DNA from: Mikania micrantha
Taxonomy: Eukaryota > Streptophyta > Magnoliopsida > Asterales > Asteraceae
NCBI GenBank assembly: GCA_009363875.1
Contig: CM018692.1
Coordinates: forward strand, 4,985,862 to 5,049,861
Length of the DNA stretch: 64,000 bases
Direction: 5' to 3'
The notes beneath the pieces are model-generated. The model had not been told where the DNA came from. It did no database searches and was given only the letters and a program-made list of their open reading frames with translations. A program made the position numbers and the translations under genes. This document shows positions 46,351 to 58,565 of this stretch, in pieces. Numbering within the stretch: position 1 is the stretch's first letter; every line of letters begins with the position of its first letter.

Positions 46351-47619
46351 ATATATATATGCCTGCTTAATTTCATGAAATGTTCCCATCATTAATTAGT
46401 TAACAACTCAAATAATCAATTGAATCTGGTAGGGATATCGACCGATCAATCAATCTTACAGCTTCAAGTAGTTGTTTAATTTCATTTTCGGTTAGTTTTG
46501 GCCCTTTTTTGAAAGCCATTGCTTTAGTTCCTCATGTGTTATCTTTCCACTATTATGTGTATCTATTCCTTTGAATATCTCCTTTAAACCCATGATTTCT
46601 TCTTCTGAAAAGCATCCTGCAATAACCTAATCATATGGGAAAAAAATTTGAAACTAAGATTCACAATTACACAAAATCTTTGCGGTTTTTGTGAAGAATC
46701 AAGATACTATAACATAAAATTTCTTTATCTGTAATGAGGCATAAATAATCTTAGTTGATATGGAACAACTTAAGAAGGCTCGAACCAGCAAACAATTAAA
46801 CAAAGAACGATAGATCCATCGTGGGTGCAAAACTATTGGCTGCAACGTAAAAGAAAGAGATTTTTTTCTTGTAAACATCCGTTGCCCCGCCATTATGCAA
46901 ACTATAATAATTTTGTTCATATCCAGCTAGAAAAACTCAAGTTAATCATCACGGGCATTCAAACTAAAGCTTTAAGTTATCCATATTTTGACATGCATCA
47001 TTCAAAAAAGTGTAAATGCTTTAAGCCCAACCAAAACATTACAATTGAAAAAAACCATATAAGAGTCTCAAGACTTTAATTGGTTAGATATCATGAATTA
47101 ACATCAGGACCAACAAATGGCAATTAATGGAATCCAAACCTTAACTACCATATACAAATGATTCAACAATATTAAAGGCTACTAAAGACAACGAATTGAA
47201 AGGAGATAAAAAAGAGAAATTACATGTGTAGCATGAAACTGCAACCGGAAAACAAATTTTAATTTAGGTTTCTCAATTTTCTATTTGGTGACCCTTGACA
47301 TTATTGCATAAACCAAGATTACACATCTGAAGATTGTTAGATTCACAAAACTAATAAATATAATTGTACAAAATAAACTTCTAAACTTTGAAACTAAAGA
47401 ACTGCTTCCGATTGTTCGTTAAAACTCTTACATGCTTATTGCATTTTGAAACAATCAGATAAATGGTTAGGCTACTAAACTTTACAGTCTTTTATGTTAG
47501 GCTGCTAAAAAATCAAAACTTTAATCACTTGCTCAACAAACAAACAAAAAAAAACAAAAAAACAAAATTAAAATTTTACAGTCTTGTATGTTAAACTAAA
47601 AAATCAAAACCTTAATCAC
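46351..47619. other. Region with CDPK exon fragment, otherwise non-coding
   Basis: Apart from the CDPK exon at 46626-46460, no coding similarity is recognised on either strand. The remainder is moderately AT-rich, without clear repeat ends. Confidence 0.35.
46460..46626 (-). pseudogene. Single exon of a calcium-dependent protein kinase (CDPK), frameshifted
   Basis: The minus-strand translation starts [20 protein letters not shown] and continues [20 protein letters not shown], the junction and first EF-hand of plant CDPKs (Ca-binding loop D-T-H-N-S-G-K-I). The exon has an AG acceptor just before it and a GTAAG donor just after it, so it is exactly one exon. Its length is 167 nt where the intact family exon is 168 nt. 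A one-base deletion near 46510 shifts the frame and gives a stop four codons later, after which the [13 protein letters not shown] block continues in another frame. No neighbouring CDPK exons were found within several kb, so this is an isolated relic or a transposon-captured exon. Confidence 0.85.
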
Positions 47620-49347
47620 TTACATGTAACAACCAGTTTTAATAATTAAAGGTATTTGAAACAATCGTTAAAATAACGATTGTGGTGGTTGAAATTTGAA
47701 AATATGTGAGAAAGTATGAACGTGGGAGAAAACCATGCGCGAAACGGAGTTACGGATTGTCCGGAATCGCGAAACGAAGAAAGTTATAAGGATATTAAAC
47801 TTTGGGACTCTTCGCGGTACGCGAAGGTGGTTTTGAGGTTCCTTCGTGGTACGCGAAGAACCTAAAATATCTGAGAATCCCGAATTTTTTCGTGGTACGC
47901 GAAGAGTTCTTTTGCCCCGCTTCGCGGTACGCGACGAGTGAGGCGGTTTAGAAACACCTCAAATTTATCAGAATTCAATGAAGAAATTATTTTTTTTACT
48001 TTCTTCGAACTCAGACATCCCAGAAGTATACCAGACGAATTTCTGAGCCTCAAAACTCAGATTTGAAGCCTTCTAAACCTGTAGATCGTACCAGGGATCG
48101 TGTTTACAAGTTCTGATCATCGTTTTCATCCGAGAACTTCGTTCAAAGGGGTAACGATTCGATCTCTCCTACTAGTTTGATATTCTGTGGATTAAATTTA
48201 GTTTTGAATGTAATACTATGGTTATGGGTATTGATTATTACCTAGTTGATAACTAGGGATTGTTAGAAACGAAGAATTTGATATTTTGATGGTTACATCT
48301 TCGTTTTAAAGCCGGTATAATGTCCGTTTGTTATGAAACCCATATCATGGTATGATAACTAGTAGGATGGGTAGATTATGATTTTAAATGAAATATGGAT
48401 TATGATCCATGGATTAAATATTGATATGGGATGAATTGATGTTAAACTTATTAACAGTTATGATCATAAATGAATTTTGAATAATACAAATGATTAAAGA
48501 TCGTAACTAATATAGTGAACATCAATTATTTGATAAAATGTCTGGGGAGGCATGAAATATGATTAATTGTGATAATTGACTAAAACTTGCTAAAGACAGT
48601 AAGATAAAGTCAATTATATGATAAATTGACTTTGAAAAAGTCAAACCAGTCAAGTGCATTGAACTTGATTGTATGTGTTATATGTATTGAATATAGTTGT
48701 ATATGTGTGAATATGCAACTAGGTATTGGTGGTGAAAATCAAGGGATAGACCACATAAGTGGAAAAGAGGTTGTAGGAAGTGAACAACCGCTTGAAACAG
48801 GTAAGTTACCCAACTTACTGTAACATTACATATAAGTAGTAGAAAGAGTCTACTTGCGTGCTTGAAATATGTGATTGAAACTATGAGATGAGAAATCCTT
48901 TAGTTTGTGTTTGTTAAGTTTCCATGGGAAACGTATATGCAATATATTTGCATTAGAATAACCGGATGAACCGGTGATTAATTAATACGATTTGGTGTTT
49001 ATAGAATGATGGTGTGATTAATGAAACTAATGGAATTAAAAGGGACCTATGAAAAGGCGTTATTAGTTTCAAAATGAATGTTATGCTTGTGTGGTATGCA
49101 TAGTATAAATGCATTAAAATTTAGCCGGATGAGCCGGTGAAATTGACTTAATTGAACCACAAATGTGTGGCTAACTGGTTAATCCGGGAACTAAATTGTT
49201 GAACCACAAATGTGTGGCTAACCGGTTAATCCGGGAATTGAATTATTTATGACTCCACAATGGTGGATAGCCAGAGGTGCTGGAAATTGTCTAGATAGAA
49301 GTACCGGTGGGTGAACATCTTAGACTTAATATTTATGACTCCACAAT

Positions 49348-51499
49348 TGTCACAATTGTATTCGAGAATTACGTCATTAATGACGAAATCACATGTGGTC
49401 ATGCTTGAAATCCACGTTAATTTGATGATTTTAATTATTACAGGTTGATAGTATGAGTAAAATGATGTTAGTAGATCTCAAAGAAACATTCATCACATGA
49501 TGCTTATTCAAATAGATGACCAACCGATTTCATGTTTAGAATCATAACTCGAAAATGAAGAGAATGAGTGGAAGCGAAATTTCGAAACGACGCTCCGATT
49601 TTAAGATACACTGAATCGAATATAGCGTTAAATAAGAGGTCAAATATTTTGAACTCTTTAGGTCTTGAGAGTATAACCATTGGAAAGAGCTAGAAAAATC
49701 GTGAACGTAGGCGAAAACCGTGCGCAAAACGGAGTTCGTATGCTCCCGGAATCGCGAAAACAAAATCTGGTCTCCTAAGGCGGTGGAGGTACGCGAAGAA
49801 ACTTTTTGACATCCTCCGCGGTACGCGACGGAGCCATTAGACTTAAAAATCTGATTTTCTTGATCAGATTTCATTCCCATTCGATTTCTCGACTTCCAGA
49901 CGCGTAAACCCAACTTTTTTACCATCAAATCTCCATCTTGAGGTGTTTAAACATCCGGATCGCATCAAGGAACATATCTACAAGTCCAGATCATCATATC
50001 TATCCGAGAAATCCGTTAGATTAGGTAACGGTTCGTTTTATCCTTTTAGTTTGATAATGGTTAGATTAAATCTTGTTTTGAATAGAATATAATAATTAAT
50101 GTTGTGGATTATTGCCTAGTTGATGGCTAGGAATGGTTAGAAACGAAGAACACAGTATGTTAACGGTTAAATCTTTGTTTTGATCCGTTATAAAGCCCGG
50201 TTTTCATGAAACCGCAATAATGGTTATAATGGTTTAAACCATTTGACAGTAACAATGATTGTGATTGTCTTGATCATTTTTGAAATGCTAGGCTAAATCC
50301 AAGTGTTTCAAACTAATGACAAGCATAGATAATCACCGGAATAACGATCTGATGTTTATGATAACAGTCAGATTAGTACATTGAGAATGGTTATTAAACC
50401 TATTTTAATATTACATTCTCATGTTTCATGATACCTAAATGATCAATAACAAGGATTGACTATTCCTGAGCCAGAAAATCATCTAGGAATCGTTTTAAGT
50501 GAATAATCAACAACAACATTTATTTGATTAATCCGAAAATGTCGTGATTAATTCAGTTTGTCATAAATTGTTATAAGAACCGTATAGGATTTCCTATCAG
50601 CTGAACATCAAGGTCATCATCATCAGCATATAACTGTGAGATCATAGTCCCCTTCTCTTTACCTTTAAATGTTTTATCAAAACTCGGGATGGAACATGTA
50701 GATACTTTTTCAAAACATATTTTATCAACTATTGAGAAATCATATATCATTATCATGAGAAAAAAATCATGACAAACATTTATCAATTACCATGAAATCA
50801 TATATTAGTATAATCAGGAAAATCATGGTAATCAATCATCAAATAAATATTTTATCAAAGTATTAAAAACAAGCGTATCACTTGGGAACTTTGGTTATGT
50901 GGAGGCTATTTGGGCACATTCTTATGTGACATCATTAACTTGTTATCAAGCCCTTGGTAGTACTGGTATGATCATATGCGGGAACACAAGATCATTTAAC
51001 GGCGTTCTGGCGGGTAGCTAGACGTTAGCATAACGGCGTTTGGCGGGTAGCCAAACGTTAGCACAAGAACACAAGAACATAGGTTTGATGTTTGCATGCT
51101 CAATTAGATTCAATTTCAAAGTACCTGTTTGATCACTTGTTATTACTGGATCATGAATATCATTGTTTGAACAATTATTTTACATCAGCAAAACCTATGA
51201 TTTTCACTCAACTATTCGTAGTTGACTTTTATCTACATGTTTCAGGTAATCGGGAGCGGCAGTAAAGCAATCTAGGTCAGGATCAACAGCAGAAATAGTT
51301 GTGACCTAGAAAGAAAACGAAAACATCGTATTGTATAATAATTATCTTATGATAAACTTGTTGTATAATATGTATGTTATGGTTGTTTTAAAAGAACTAA
51401 ATTTTATGAAACATAGTTAATCATGGGTTATTCTCCAACATTGGCACATGAACACAAAGTCACGCGCCGTGGATTCCGCACGCGGCGTGGGTTGTGACA
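49348..51499 (+). mobile_element. Solo LTR 2 (nested inside solo LTR 1)
   Basis: It begins TGTCACAATTG and ends GGGTTGTGACA; the 5-bp target duplication ACAAT is exact at 49343-49347 and 51500-51504. 2152 bp, no coding sequence. Its first third is homologous to the first third of solo LTR 1, including GGCGAAAACCGTGCGCAAAA (cf. GGAGAAAACCATGCGCGAAA) and ATCCGAGAAATCCGTT-type phrases. The two LTRs are therefore related families, and the inner one arrived later. Confidence 0.85.
50998..51068. repeat. Direct 35-bp repeat in solo LTR 2
   Basis: ACGGCGTTCTGGCGGGTAGC at 50999 recurs as ACGGCGTTTGGCGGGTAGCC at 51032, each followed by an ACGTTAGCA copy. A short local duplication inside the LTR. Confidence 0.7.
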
Positions 51500-52472
51500 A
51501 CAATGTTGGATAGCCAGAGGTGCTGACAATTGTCTAGATGGAAGTACCGGTGGGTGAACATCTTAGACTTAATATTTATGACTCCACAATGGTGGATAGC
51601 TAGAGGTGCTGGCAATTGTCTAGATGGAAGTACCGGTGGGTGAACATCTTAGACTTAATATTTATGACTCCATAATGGTGGATAGCTAGAGGTGCTAGCA
51701 ATTGTCTTAGATGGAAGTACCGGTGGGTGAACATCTTAAGACTTGATTGATTTATGATTCCACAAATGTGTGGATAGCTAGAGGTGCTAGAAATTGTCTT
51801 AGATGGAAGGACCGGTGGGTGAACATCTTAAGACTTAACATATGTATGATACCACAAATGTGTGGATAACCGGTTACTCCGGAAACTAAATTGTTGAAAC
51901 CACAGGTGTGTGGGTAATTGGTTAAGCCAATGAAATATATATATATGGTGCTTTAATTTAGCCAGAAGTGCTGGTGATGGAGTTGAATTAGATAATATAC
52001 TCATATTTGCGAAAATGTCCCATTAAGGGAAATAAATGCACCATGTGTGTTGGGTGCAAGTTGATAGTTGAATATGAGATATTATTATCTAAACATGATT
52101 AACATCCATATGATATGTATGTGGATGGGTTTAAATAAGTTTTTGGGAAACTTTGAGAGGGGTTACTTACTTAGTTCATACGAACTAATTGTGACTTATA
52201 TGTGATGTTACAGGTCAAAGATAGATATGCATTGGGCGATCAGATTGGGCACGTTGTGAAGCAGAACCAAACGTTATGTAAAGCCTATGGTGGTATTAAA
52301 CTTAAACACACTAGTTTTTATTAATCATAAATATAAATGATTTGAAATTAAGTGTGTTTAAATCATGAAATGTTAATTTCACGCTTCCGAACATAATTTT
52401 ACGTTAAAGTTTAATCTGGGACCTAAAATGGGACACGTGTAATCGTGTGTAAAGTTTGGGTGTTACATTACA

Positions 52473-53526
52473 CAACGAAAACAAACAAACCGAAAAAATT
52501 TCGATTCAATTTCCATAAACTAACAACCGGTAGTGCAAACCCTTACCTATTGAACTTTGAATACATAAACAATTTGCAACAACAACCACAAATAACGAAA
52601 CTATAAGCGTGACATATGAACAAATTAGGAATACCAACAATGTTGGAGTTGGTGATGATCGCTGGTTCATGACCTTTGTCGACGGAATTGCATCAGACGA
52701 ATAGAAAAGATGAGTGAGCAAAAATAATCTTGAAGTAAGATTTATAAAAACCAAAACCTCACAAAAATACAAAATTCTAAAATAAGTCTAAAATTCCAAA
52801 TCTTTATAGCATTAAAGAGGGTTTTTGTTACCTAAGCATGAGCCCATGATCATTCCACACCCTCACGTGAACTCTAGATAAACATCATCGCTTGTTACAA
52901 CTTCTTTAGGTCGTCGATCGAAGATGGGGCGCACTGAAATCTCCGTCGAAGCTTGTTTCAAACTGTTAGCAAAAGAAAGCCGATTGAAGCAAGGAAATGT
53001 AGCCAGGAAACAATCAAAAGTTAAAAGAATTTTAACCTGTAAGAAAATGGAACAAAAAATCAAAAATTAAAGGCAAATTCACTTTTTATCTCTAAAAAGT
53101 AACACATGATTGAAGACACTAAATGCGAGAGGAAGGCCTCCCATACTCAAATGAAGAAGCAGATGAGGAGCCCACATACGTGGAATGTTCACAACCATAT
53201 TTTTATTTGTGAGCATTATTTCATGTACCCAAGGTTTTAACAATTGTAAATTCTCGTTTGTCTTTTAGTATAACAGTAAACGTCCAAAAATTTAGTTGTT
53301 GCTAAAATCGAAAAACCCAAATGCTACTATTCCTTTCAGTTGGTTTTTAATATATATTATATATATTATTAAAGAACATGGAGGGGAATAGTAGTTTGTG
53401 GGTCCCACACATTTTTTTTAATCCCACAGATTATACACACACACACATACATTGATAATATTAAACAAATATATTCATTAAATAGTGTGTGGGTCCCGCA
53501 ACTTTCATCTACATACCTATATATAT
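52473..53526. other. Intergenic, no recognised gene
   Basis: Two minus-strand open frames (52772-52506 and 53063-52863) have hydrophobic or basic stretches but match no family I know, and no splice structure supports them. 53340-53520 is repetitive, with GTGTGTGGGTCCC, the inverse of the tails at 31130 and 32100. Confidence 0.3.
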
Positions 53527-53909
53527 AGGGGATGGTTCCATTGTTAATCCTCCTTTATAGCGTTAACCTGTTAACCTTGGCAAAAATGCCCAAATCTTTG
53601 AATTTTTTCATGGCCTTTATTATACATAAATATGGGGGTTTCTTTTTTATGTTTTTGCTAATTCCTCACCGCTTAAAATTTAAATCAAGTGTAAGTAAGT
53701 GTAAGTTTGCGTTACACTGCTTACATCAGATAGTGTAACTCAAACTTACAATTGTTTTAAATTCTAAACGGTGATGAATTAGCAAAAACACAAAAAAAAC
53801 CCCCTATTTATGTATAATAAAGGCCATGAAAAAAAATTCAAAGATTCGACCATTTTTTGCCAATGGTAACGTGTTAACGCTATAAGGGAGGGTTAACATT
53901 TGATCCTCT

Positions 53910-53914
<5 letters not shown>
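53527..53914. mobile_element. Foldback element, relative of 45961-46350
   Basis: The left arm (GGGGATGGTTCCATTGTTAA, then TCCTCCTTTATAGCGTTAACC) pairs with the right arm read inverted (GGGAGAGGATCAAATGTTAA, then CCCTCCCTTATAGCGTTAAC). The central hairpin GTTTGCGTTACACTGC / GTGTAACTCAAAC is shared with the element at 45961. TATATA on both sides. No gene. Confidence 0.78.
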
Positions 53915-53952
<38 letters not shown>

Positions 53953-53958
<6 letters not shown>

Positions 53959-54532
53959 TTGTATCCTGTTAAAACCCGATGCAAGAGAGAAAACACTTAA
54001 ACCCTATATGACTAATTGATTTGAAATTCGAAAATAAAAATGTGGTGCACATTGAACATGAATAAAAAAATTTGGTTTTAAATAAACAAATCAGTTTTAA
54101 CGTGGGTTAATGTGGACCACGTATTTTTTTTCAAGATTCCAAATCAACGACCCAGATAGGGTTTAGGGGTTTTCTCTATAAGATTAGTGAAAAATGTGGT
54201 CCTTTCTACCGTTTTGGTGGTGTTAGGAGAAGGTAACTGTTATTTGTTTGTTTTCATAGAAAATCGATATGTGTTTAGAGATTTGGATTTTTTTTAATTC
54301 CACCAATTGGTTGCCGATGAGAAAGATTTTGCTAGTGATTTTTTTATTATTTTCTTAAAATATTTGTATGAATTTTGTATGATTTTATGTTTTTATGAGA
54401 AAATTGTATAGAGTTCGTGATGAAATATTTGATTTTGTTACGTAACCTAAGCTTCTGCAAATGACATATAATACATGTTGTCAAGAGTGTATTGTGATGA
54501 CCCGCCGCAATGCGCGGCGGGTATAAACCTAG
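53953..54532 (+). mobile_element. Helitron copy D, most complete of the GC-hairpin family
   Basis: Plus orientation, 580 bp. The 5' end follows (TA)n as GGGTTTGTATCCTGTTAAAA. The 3' end is the perfect hairpin CCCGCCGCAATGCGCGGCGGG, then TATAAACCTAG with CTAG at 54529-54532 and T after it. No ORF. This copy can serve as reference for copies A, B, C and E. Confidence 0.8.
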
Positions 54533-55239
54533 TAATAATTAAAAAGAAAGCAAAAGGAATAGTATATATGTATGTGTAACATCAGTGCCGGAAACGTCAC
54601 CGGAACAGTGATCTCAACAGTAACCTGAATAGTAATCAGGTACAAACTATATGTATTTCATAGTATGTCACATTCATATCATGTATCATTATCATTACAT
54701 GTTATCAAAGAACAAATTTATAATCATTTCAGAGAAGCGAAACTCAGAAACATGGTTCATCAGTCAGACAAGTACCTGGCGATAAAGAACCATCATGTGA
54801 TTATTTGTTAGAAATTCTTATGTATAAACGTATGTGAGGCTTTACAGAACAAGACAACAACGGATGTCGTTATGTGAATGCTAAATCGACGGATTATTCG
54901 TATAGGTGACGATTTGTACGAATATATCTGAAAGTTTAACGTTCTGAATGATGTCTGATAATTAGAAAACCATATTGGAAAATATAGTTATCGTCGTGTT
55001 CGTACGGGTGACGATTCGAACGAATACGCGCGACGACTGTATGATTCGATTTAAACTGTAACTTAAACGTTTTCAGAAAATTTAAAATAAACGGAAGATA
55101 ATTAGTTAATTTATTAGGAATCACAACCTAAATTGATTTTTATAAATCCTATTTTAAAATCGTAAAGTTTCGTTACGAAAATAACGAAAAACGACGCGCG
55201 AAACCGAAACCGAGCGAGACCGAACACACCAGAACATAT

Positions 55240-55290
55240 CCGGGCTATAAAAGCCCTAACTCTTTCTTTTTCTCTTATTATTTTAGCCCC
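55240..55290 (+). promoter_or_regulatory. Pol II promoter of solo LTR 3 (TATA box)
   Basis: The palindromic box GGGCTATAAAAGCCC (55242-55256) contains a consensus TATAAAAG. A pyrimidine-rich initiator-like region follows 25-45 bp downstream. Sequences upstream are CG-rich (GACGCGCGAAACCG). Confidence 0.65.
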
Positions 55291-57659
55291 AAGATCATCT
55301 TCTTCCCCAAATCCCGTTTTTCCGGTCACCCCATACCACCACCACTTCAAACCCTCATATCTCCCTCATTTCTCCACCAAATTCGACGTTCTAGTAGTCG
55401 AAACGACCGTGAGAACGAGGAGAACACAGAAGTACAGAAGATCAGAGCCGAAACAAGCTGATGTGGTCGCAGTTTTAGAGAGAAGCTACGGTTTTTGAGG
55501 GTTTTCTACTATTCAAGAGAGGTAAGCATCAAAACCCGTTTTATTCAGTTCAAATCAGTAGGATAAACACTAAAACGACTATAGAAACTTGTAGATCGTG
55601 TTAAGAGGAAGAAATCAAGCTTTGAATCATCAAAAACGGACCAAAATTGAGCGCAAGGTGGCTGATTTCGTGACAGCCCCTGTGCAGGTGGGTTTTTCCA
55701 CTGTGCAGTCGAGTTCCAGCTAGTTTTCGACTTTAAAACTCTAGGATCTTGCACCAAAAACATGTTAAGATGTTAAGGATTAAATTAGATTGATGTTTGG
55801 GTCTGTTGGAATCGATTTGGGGCTGATATTGGCAAAGAAATGGAGTTCAAAAGGGGCTGTGCTAGGGGCTGGTAACTTGGCAGATTCTGCCCAGCCAGTT
55901 CTTTTGTGCTTTTAACATAGCAAACGTTCAAGTTAACTCACGAAACTTTCCATCCTACTAATTCAATATGTTAGAAACAACTTTCATTAAGACAAGTTTC
56001 ATTGGTTCGGACTTTAAATGGGTCAAAACAGTGTCCTAAATCAGAAGGTACTGAATGGAGCACTGATTTTATACCATCTGTTTGGAGCCTCATTTGGACG
56101 AATTAGAAAGCCTATAAATAATGGATAGAAAACTAACATCCCGAACTTGATCATGAAGCTTTAGTTTGCTCGATTTGGAGTTCCTATGATCAAGTTATGA
56201 CCACAAGAACCTGAATCACCCTAGCTGAATGGTCATATAGTTATTTTTGTTTAAGTTGGGTTCCATTGGTGTTAACCGATTTGGAATGCCACCAATACTA
56301 AGTTTTCTTTAACACAAAAGCTTTCTAAACTCTTCCAATCTATAAACATATGTTTTAATAACCAATTGGTATTATAACCCTTGAATTTGTTAAGTAAAAC
56401 CATGAGATTAATATGTTAAAACCGATAATGGTTCAAAGTGACCATTTGGGGTGTTAACCGATTTCCAACTTATCCATACCAAGGATTTTCAATATAAAAG
56501 ATATCTTACACTTTTCAAACATATAAACATGAGTTTTATGAAGTCAATGGGAATACAATGAGACGAACTAAGTATGGGTTGTTTGACCTTATTTTGTCAA
56601 CACGCAACCCATAGCAAATTCATGGCATGGTTAAACAACTGAGAATATTCAAATAGAATGACTTTAATTAATAGCTAATTGTTATATTTTCATAAATGTC
56701 ATTGGTTTTGTTTAAAGTTTATATAGTTATGAAAGTTAGTTTTATTATAATTGATTGGGATTTGGTTGTAAAATAGACAATATAAATTGTCTAGATTTGG
56801 ACTAAAAACAAAGGAAACTTTGCCCGATTTTTGTAAAATTTAAAAGTAACTTGTTATTAACTAACAGATAAGGGATTCATAGAGGGTATGTAGCATAAAA
56901 TGAATTTAAAGAAAGACTTATTAATAAAGAACTTATTGTGACTAATTATGGGAAATGGGTCAGAAATGGGTAATTAATTTGGATTAGCTAGACTAAGTCT
57001 TAGAAACATAATAGCAATCTAGGACACTTAGTTGCACACCGAGACCAAACCTTAGATACGACGAACTAATACGTATACTTATTATATTTGAACTCTTTTA
57101 AAACAACTCAGGAACTGAAGAAACCTAAGCTACAGAACGAGCGCGCATTTTGTGATAGATCATTTACATAACAACACAGGTGAGTTCATTGCCCCTTTTC
57201 TAAACATTTTGTTTTAAAACGCGGGGCTGAGAAGCATGCGTAAACTGTTTTATTTAAATTGTCTACTTAAATGCTTTTATTCATTATATGTTATATCTTT
57301 ATGCTTGTTGATACTCCTAGACTCTTGTCTAGGAAATTACTATGCAGATCAAATTATCAAATTAATTAAGTTACTCTTATGAGTAATACTTTAACTCTAA
57401 ACTCTAAACAAACCCTTAGTCCATCAAGCTCACATTCAAGAACCTAAATTCAAAGTGAAATCAAAGGAACTAAAGATCATGTTCAAAGAAACCAAATTCA
57501 GTGTGTGATTTGAAGACAAAGGATCCTAATTAAGAATCAATTATCATTGTGAAATCATGGGAATTCTAAAGATCAAATCAAGAGACTCAAGAAATCAGAA
57601 ATCATAAATGTGTGTGAATCATTGAAATAATGAAATCATTAAGATCTAATGAAATCATT

Positions 57660-57960
57660 AATATTTGAGTTAAGGTGGATGTCAGTTGTATAGAAATCAA
57701 GACCACGTGTAACACACATAAAGTCCCGGCATAAATAGTAGACTCTTGTAGTCAAGCTATATGGGCAATAACGTGAACTATCAAATGAAATCGGAATCAA
57801 ATTCAAGAGAATCAAAGAGATCAAGAATCAAAGGATATCCGTAAAGTCCCGGCATGTACAGTAGACCATTGGGTCAAGCTGATATGGGCATCATTAAAAT
57901 CCCGGCACGCTCAGGTGTACTCCTTGTGAGTTATGCCTGATATGGGTCACGTGTGAGAGG
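57660..57960. repeat. Three diverged GTCCCGGCA repeats in solo LTR 3
   Basis: TAAAGTCCCGGCATAAATAG (57719), TAAAGTCCCGGCATGTACAG (57842) and AAAATCCCGGCACGCTCAGG (57895) each precede GTAGAC/GTGTAC and a GATATGGGCA-type phrase. A degenerate tandem or dispersed repeat within the LTR. Confidence 0.7.
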
Positions 57961-58188
57961 GTACAACTTGGACAATCACCAACAACTAAGTTTGATTGAT
58001 TGAGTCAAATAAGGCCCAATCATCATGTTTTAGTTGTATTTAAATGTTTATTTATTTATTTAATTAAACATTTAACATTATATTTCTATAATTGCTTTTG
58101 GGAAATCATGTAATTATGATGAACTCAAGAGAATCAAAGGTAAATCAAATTGTGGAAAGCAAAATCTAAATCAGAGGTGAATGGGGTG

Positions 58189-58565
58189 AAACGCTTAATT
58201 ATCATTAACAACAATGTCCTATATGGTGGGACGGCGTCTGGGCGGGTTGTAGGCTCGACTCAGGGGTATGCCCTATATATAAGCATACCGATCTGGATAA
58301 TACATGTGATGTTAATGAGATTAAGGTTGTTACCCGAGGGTTTAACAAATGTTTTGAGTGTACATTAGAACTATAGTGGAATGGAAGTGTATGGTAGGTA
58401 AAAATGCTTAATTATCATTAACAACAGTGTCATATGCGTATTAGTATGGGTGGGACGGCGTCTGGGCGGGTTGTAGGCTCGACTCAGGGGTATGCCCTAT
58501 ATATAAGCATACCGATGTGGATTTTACATGTGATGTTAATGAGGTTAAGGTCTTTACCGAAAAAG
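58189..58565. repeat. Two direct repeats, about 210-bp period, in solo LTR 3
   Basis: 58189-58345 and 58400-58565 share GCTTAATTATCATTAACAAC, GGTGGGACGGCGTCTGGGCG, GGTTGTAGGCTCGACTCAGG and ATATATAAGCATACCGAT. They differ by small indels, such as an extra TGCGTATTAGTA in the second copy. Confidence 0.85.

Larger units (their letters stand above)
49180..51920. repeat. Tandem repeat of about 86 bp in solo LTR 1, split by solo LTR 2
   Basis: Units contain GACTCCACAATGGTGGATAG, CCAGAGGTGCTGG and GTACCGGTGGGTGAACATCT. One unit lies left of the nested LTR (49250-49347), and about four follow it (51505-51845). A related shorter unit, AACCACAAATGTGTGGCTAA plus CCGGTTAATCCGGG, precedes at 49155-49245 and recurs at 51845-51920. 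Confidence 0.8.
47625..52467 (+). mobile_element. Solo LTR 1 (outer), probable Gypsy type
   Basis: It begins TGTAACAACC and ends GGGTGTTACA, short inverted ends. The 5-bp target duplication TTACA is perfect at 47620-47624 and 52468-52472. Without the nested insertion, the LTR is 2686 bp. There is no gag-pol, primer-binding site or second LTR, so it is a solo LTR formed by LTR-LTR recombination. Its 5' part holds four TTCGYGGTACGCGAAG motifs and its 3' part a tandem repeat. Orientation follows homology with solo LTR 2 and is tentative. Confidence 0.82.

Noticed and set aside
47810..47936. CRISPR-like array (four near-identical short repeats with spacers)
   Set aside because: Plant nuclear DNA, irregular spacing and diverged repeats inside an LTR; not CRISPR.
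52506..53063. Two minus-strand frames as exons of a membrane protein
   Set aside because: Hydrophobic by AT bias, no recognisable family and no consistent splice phase.
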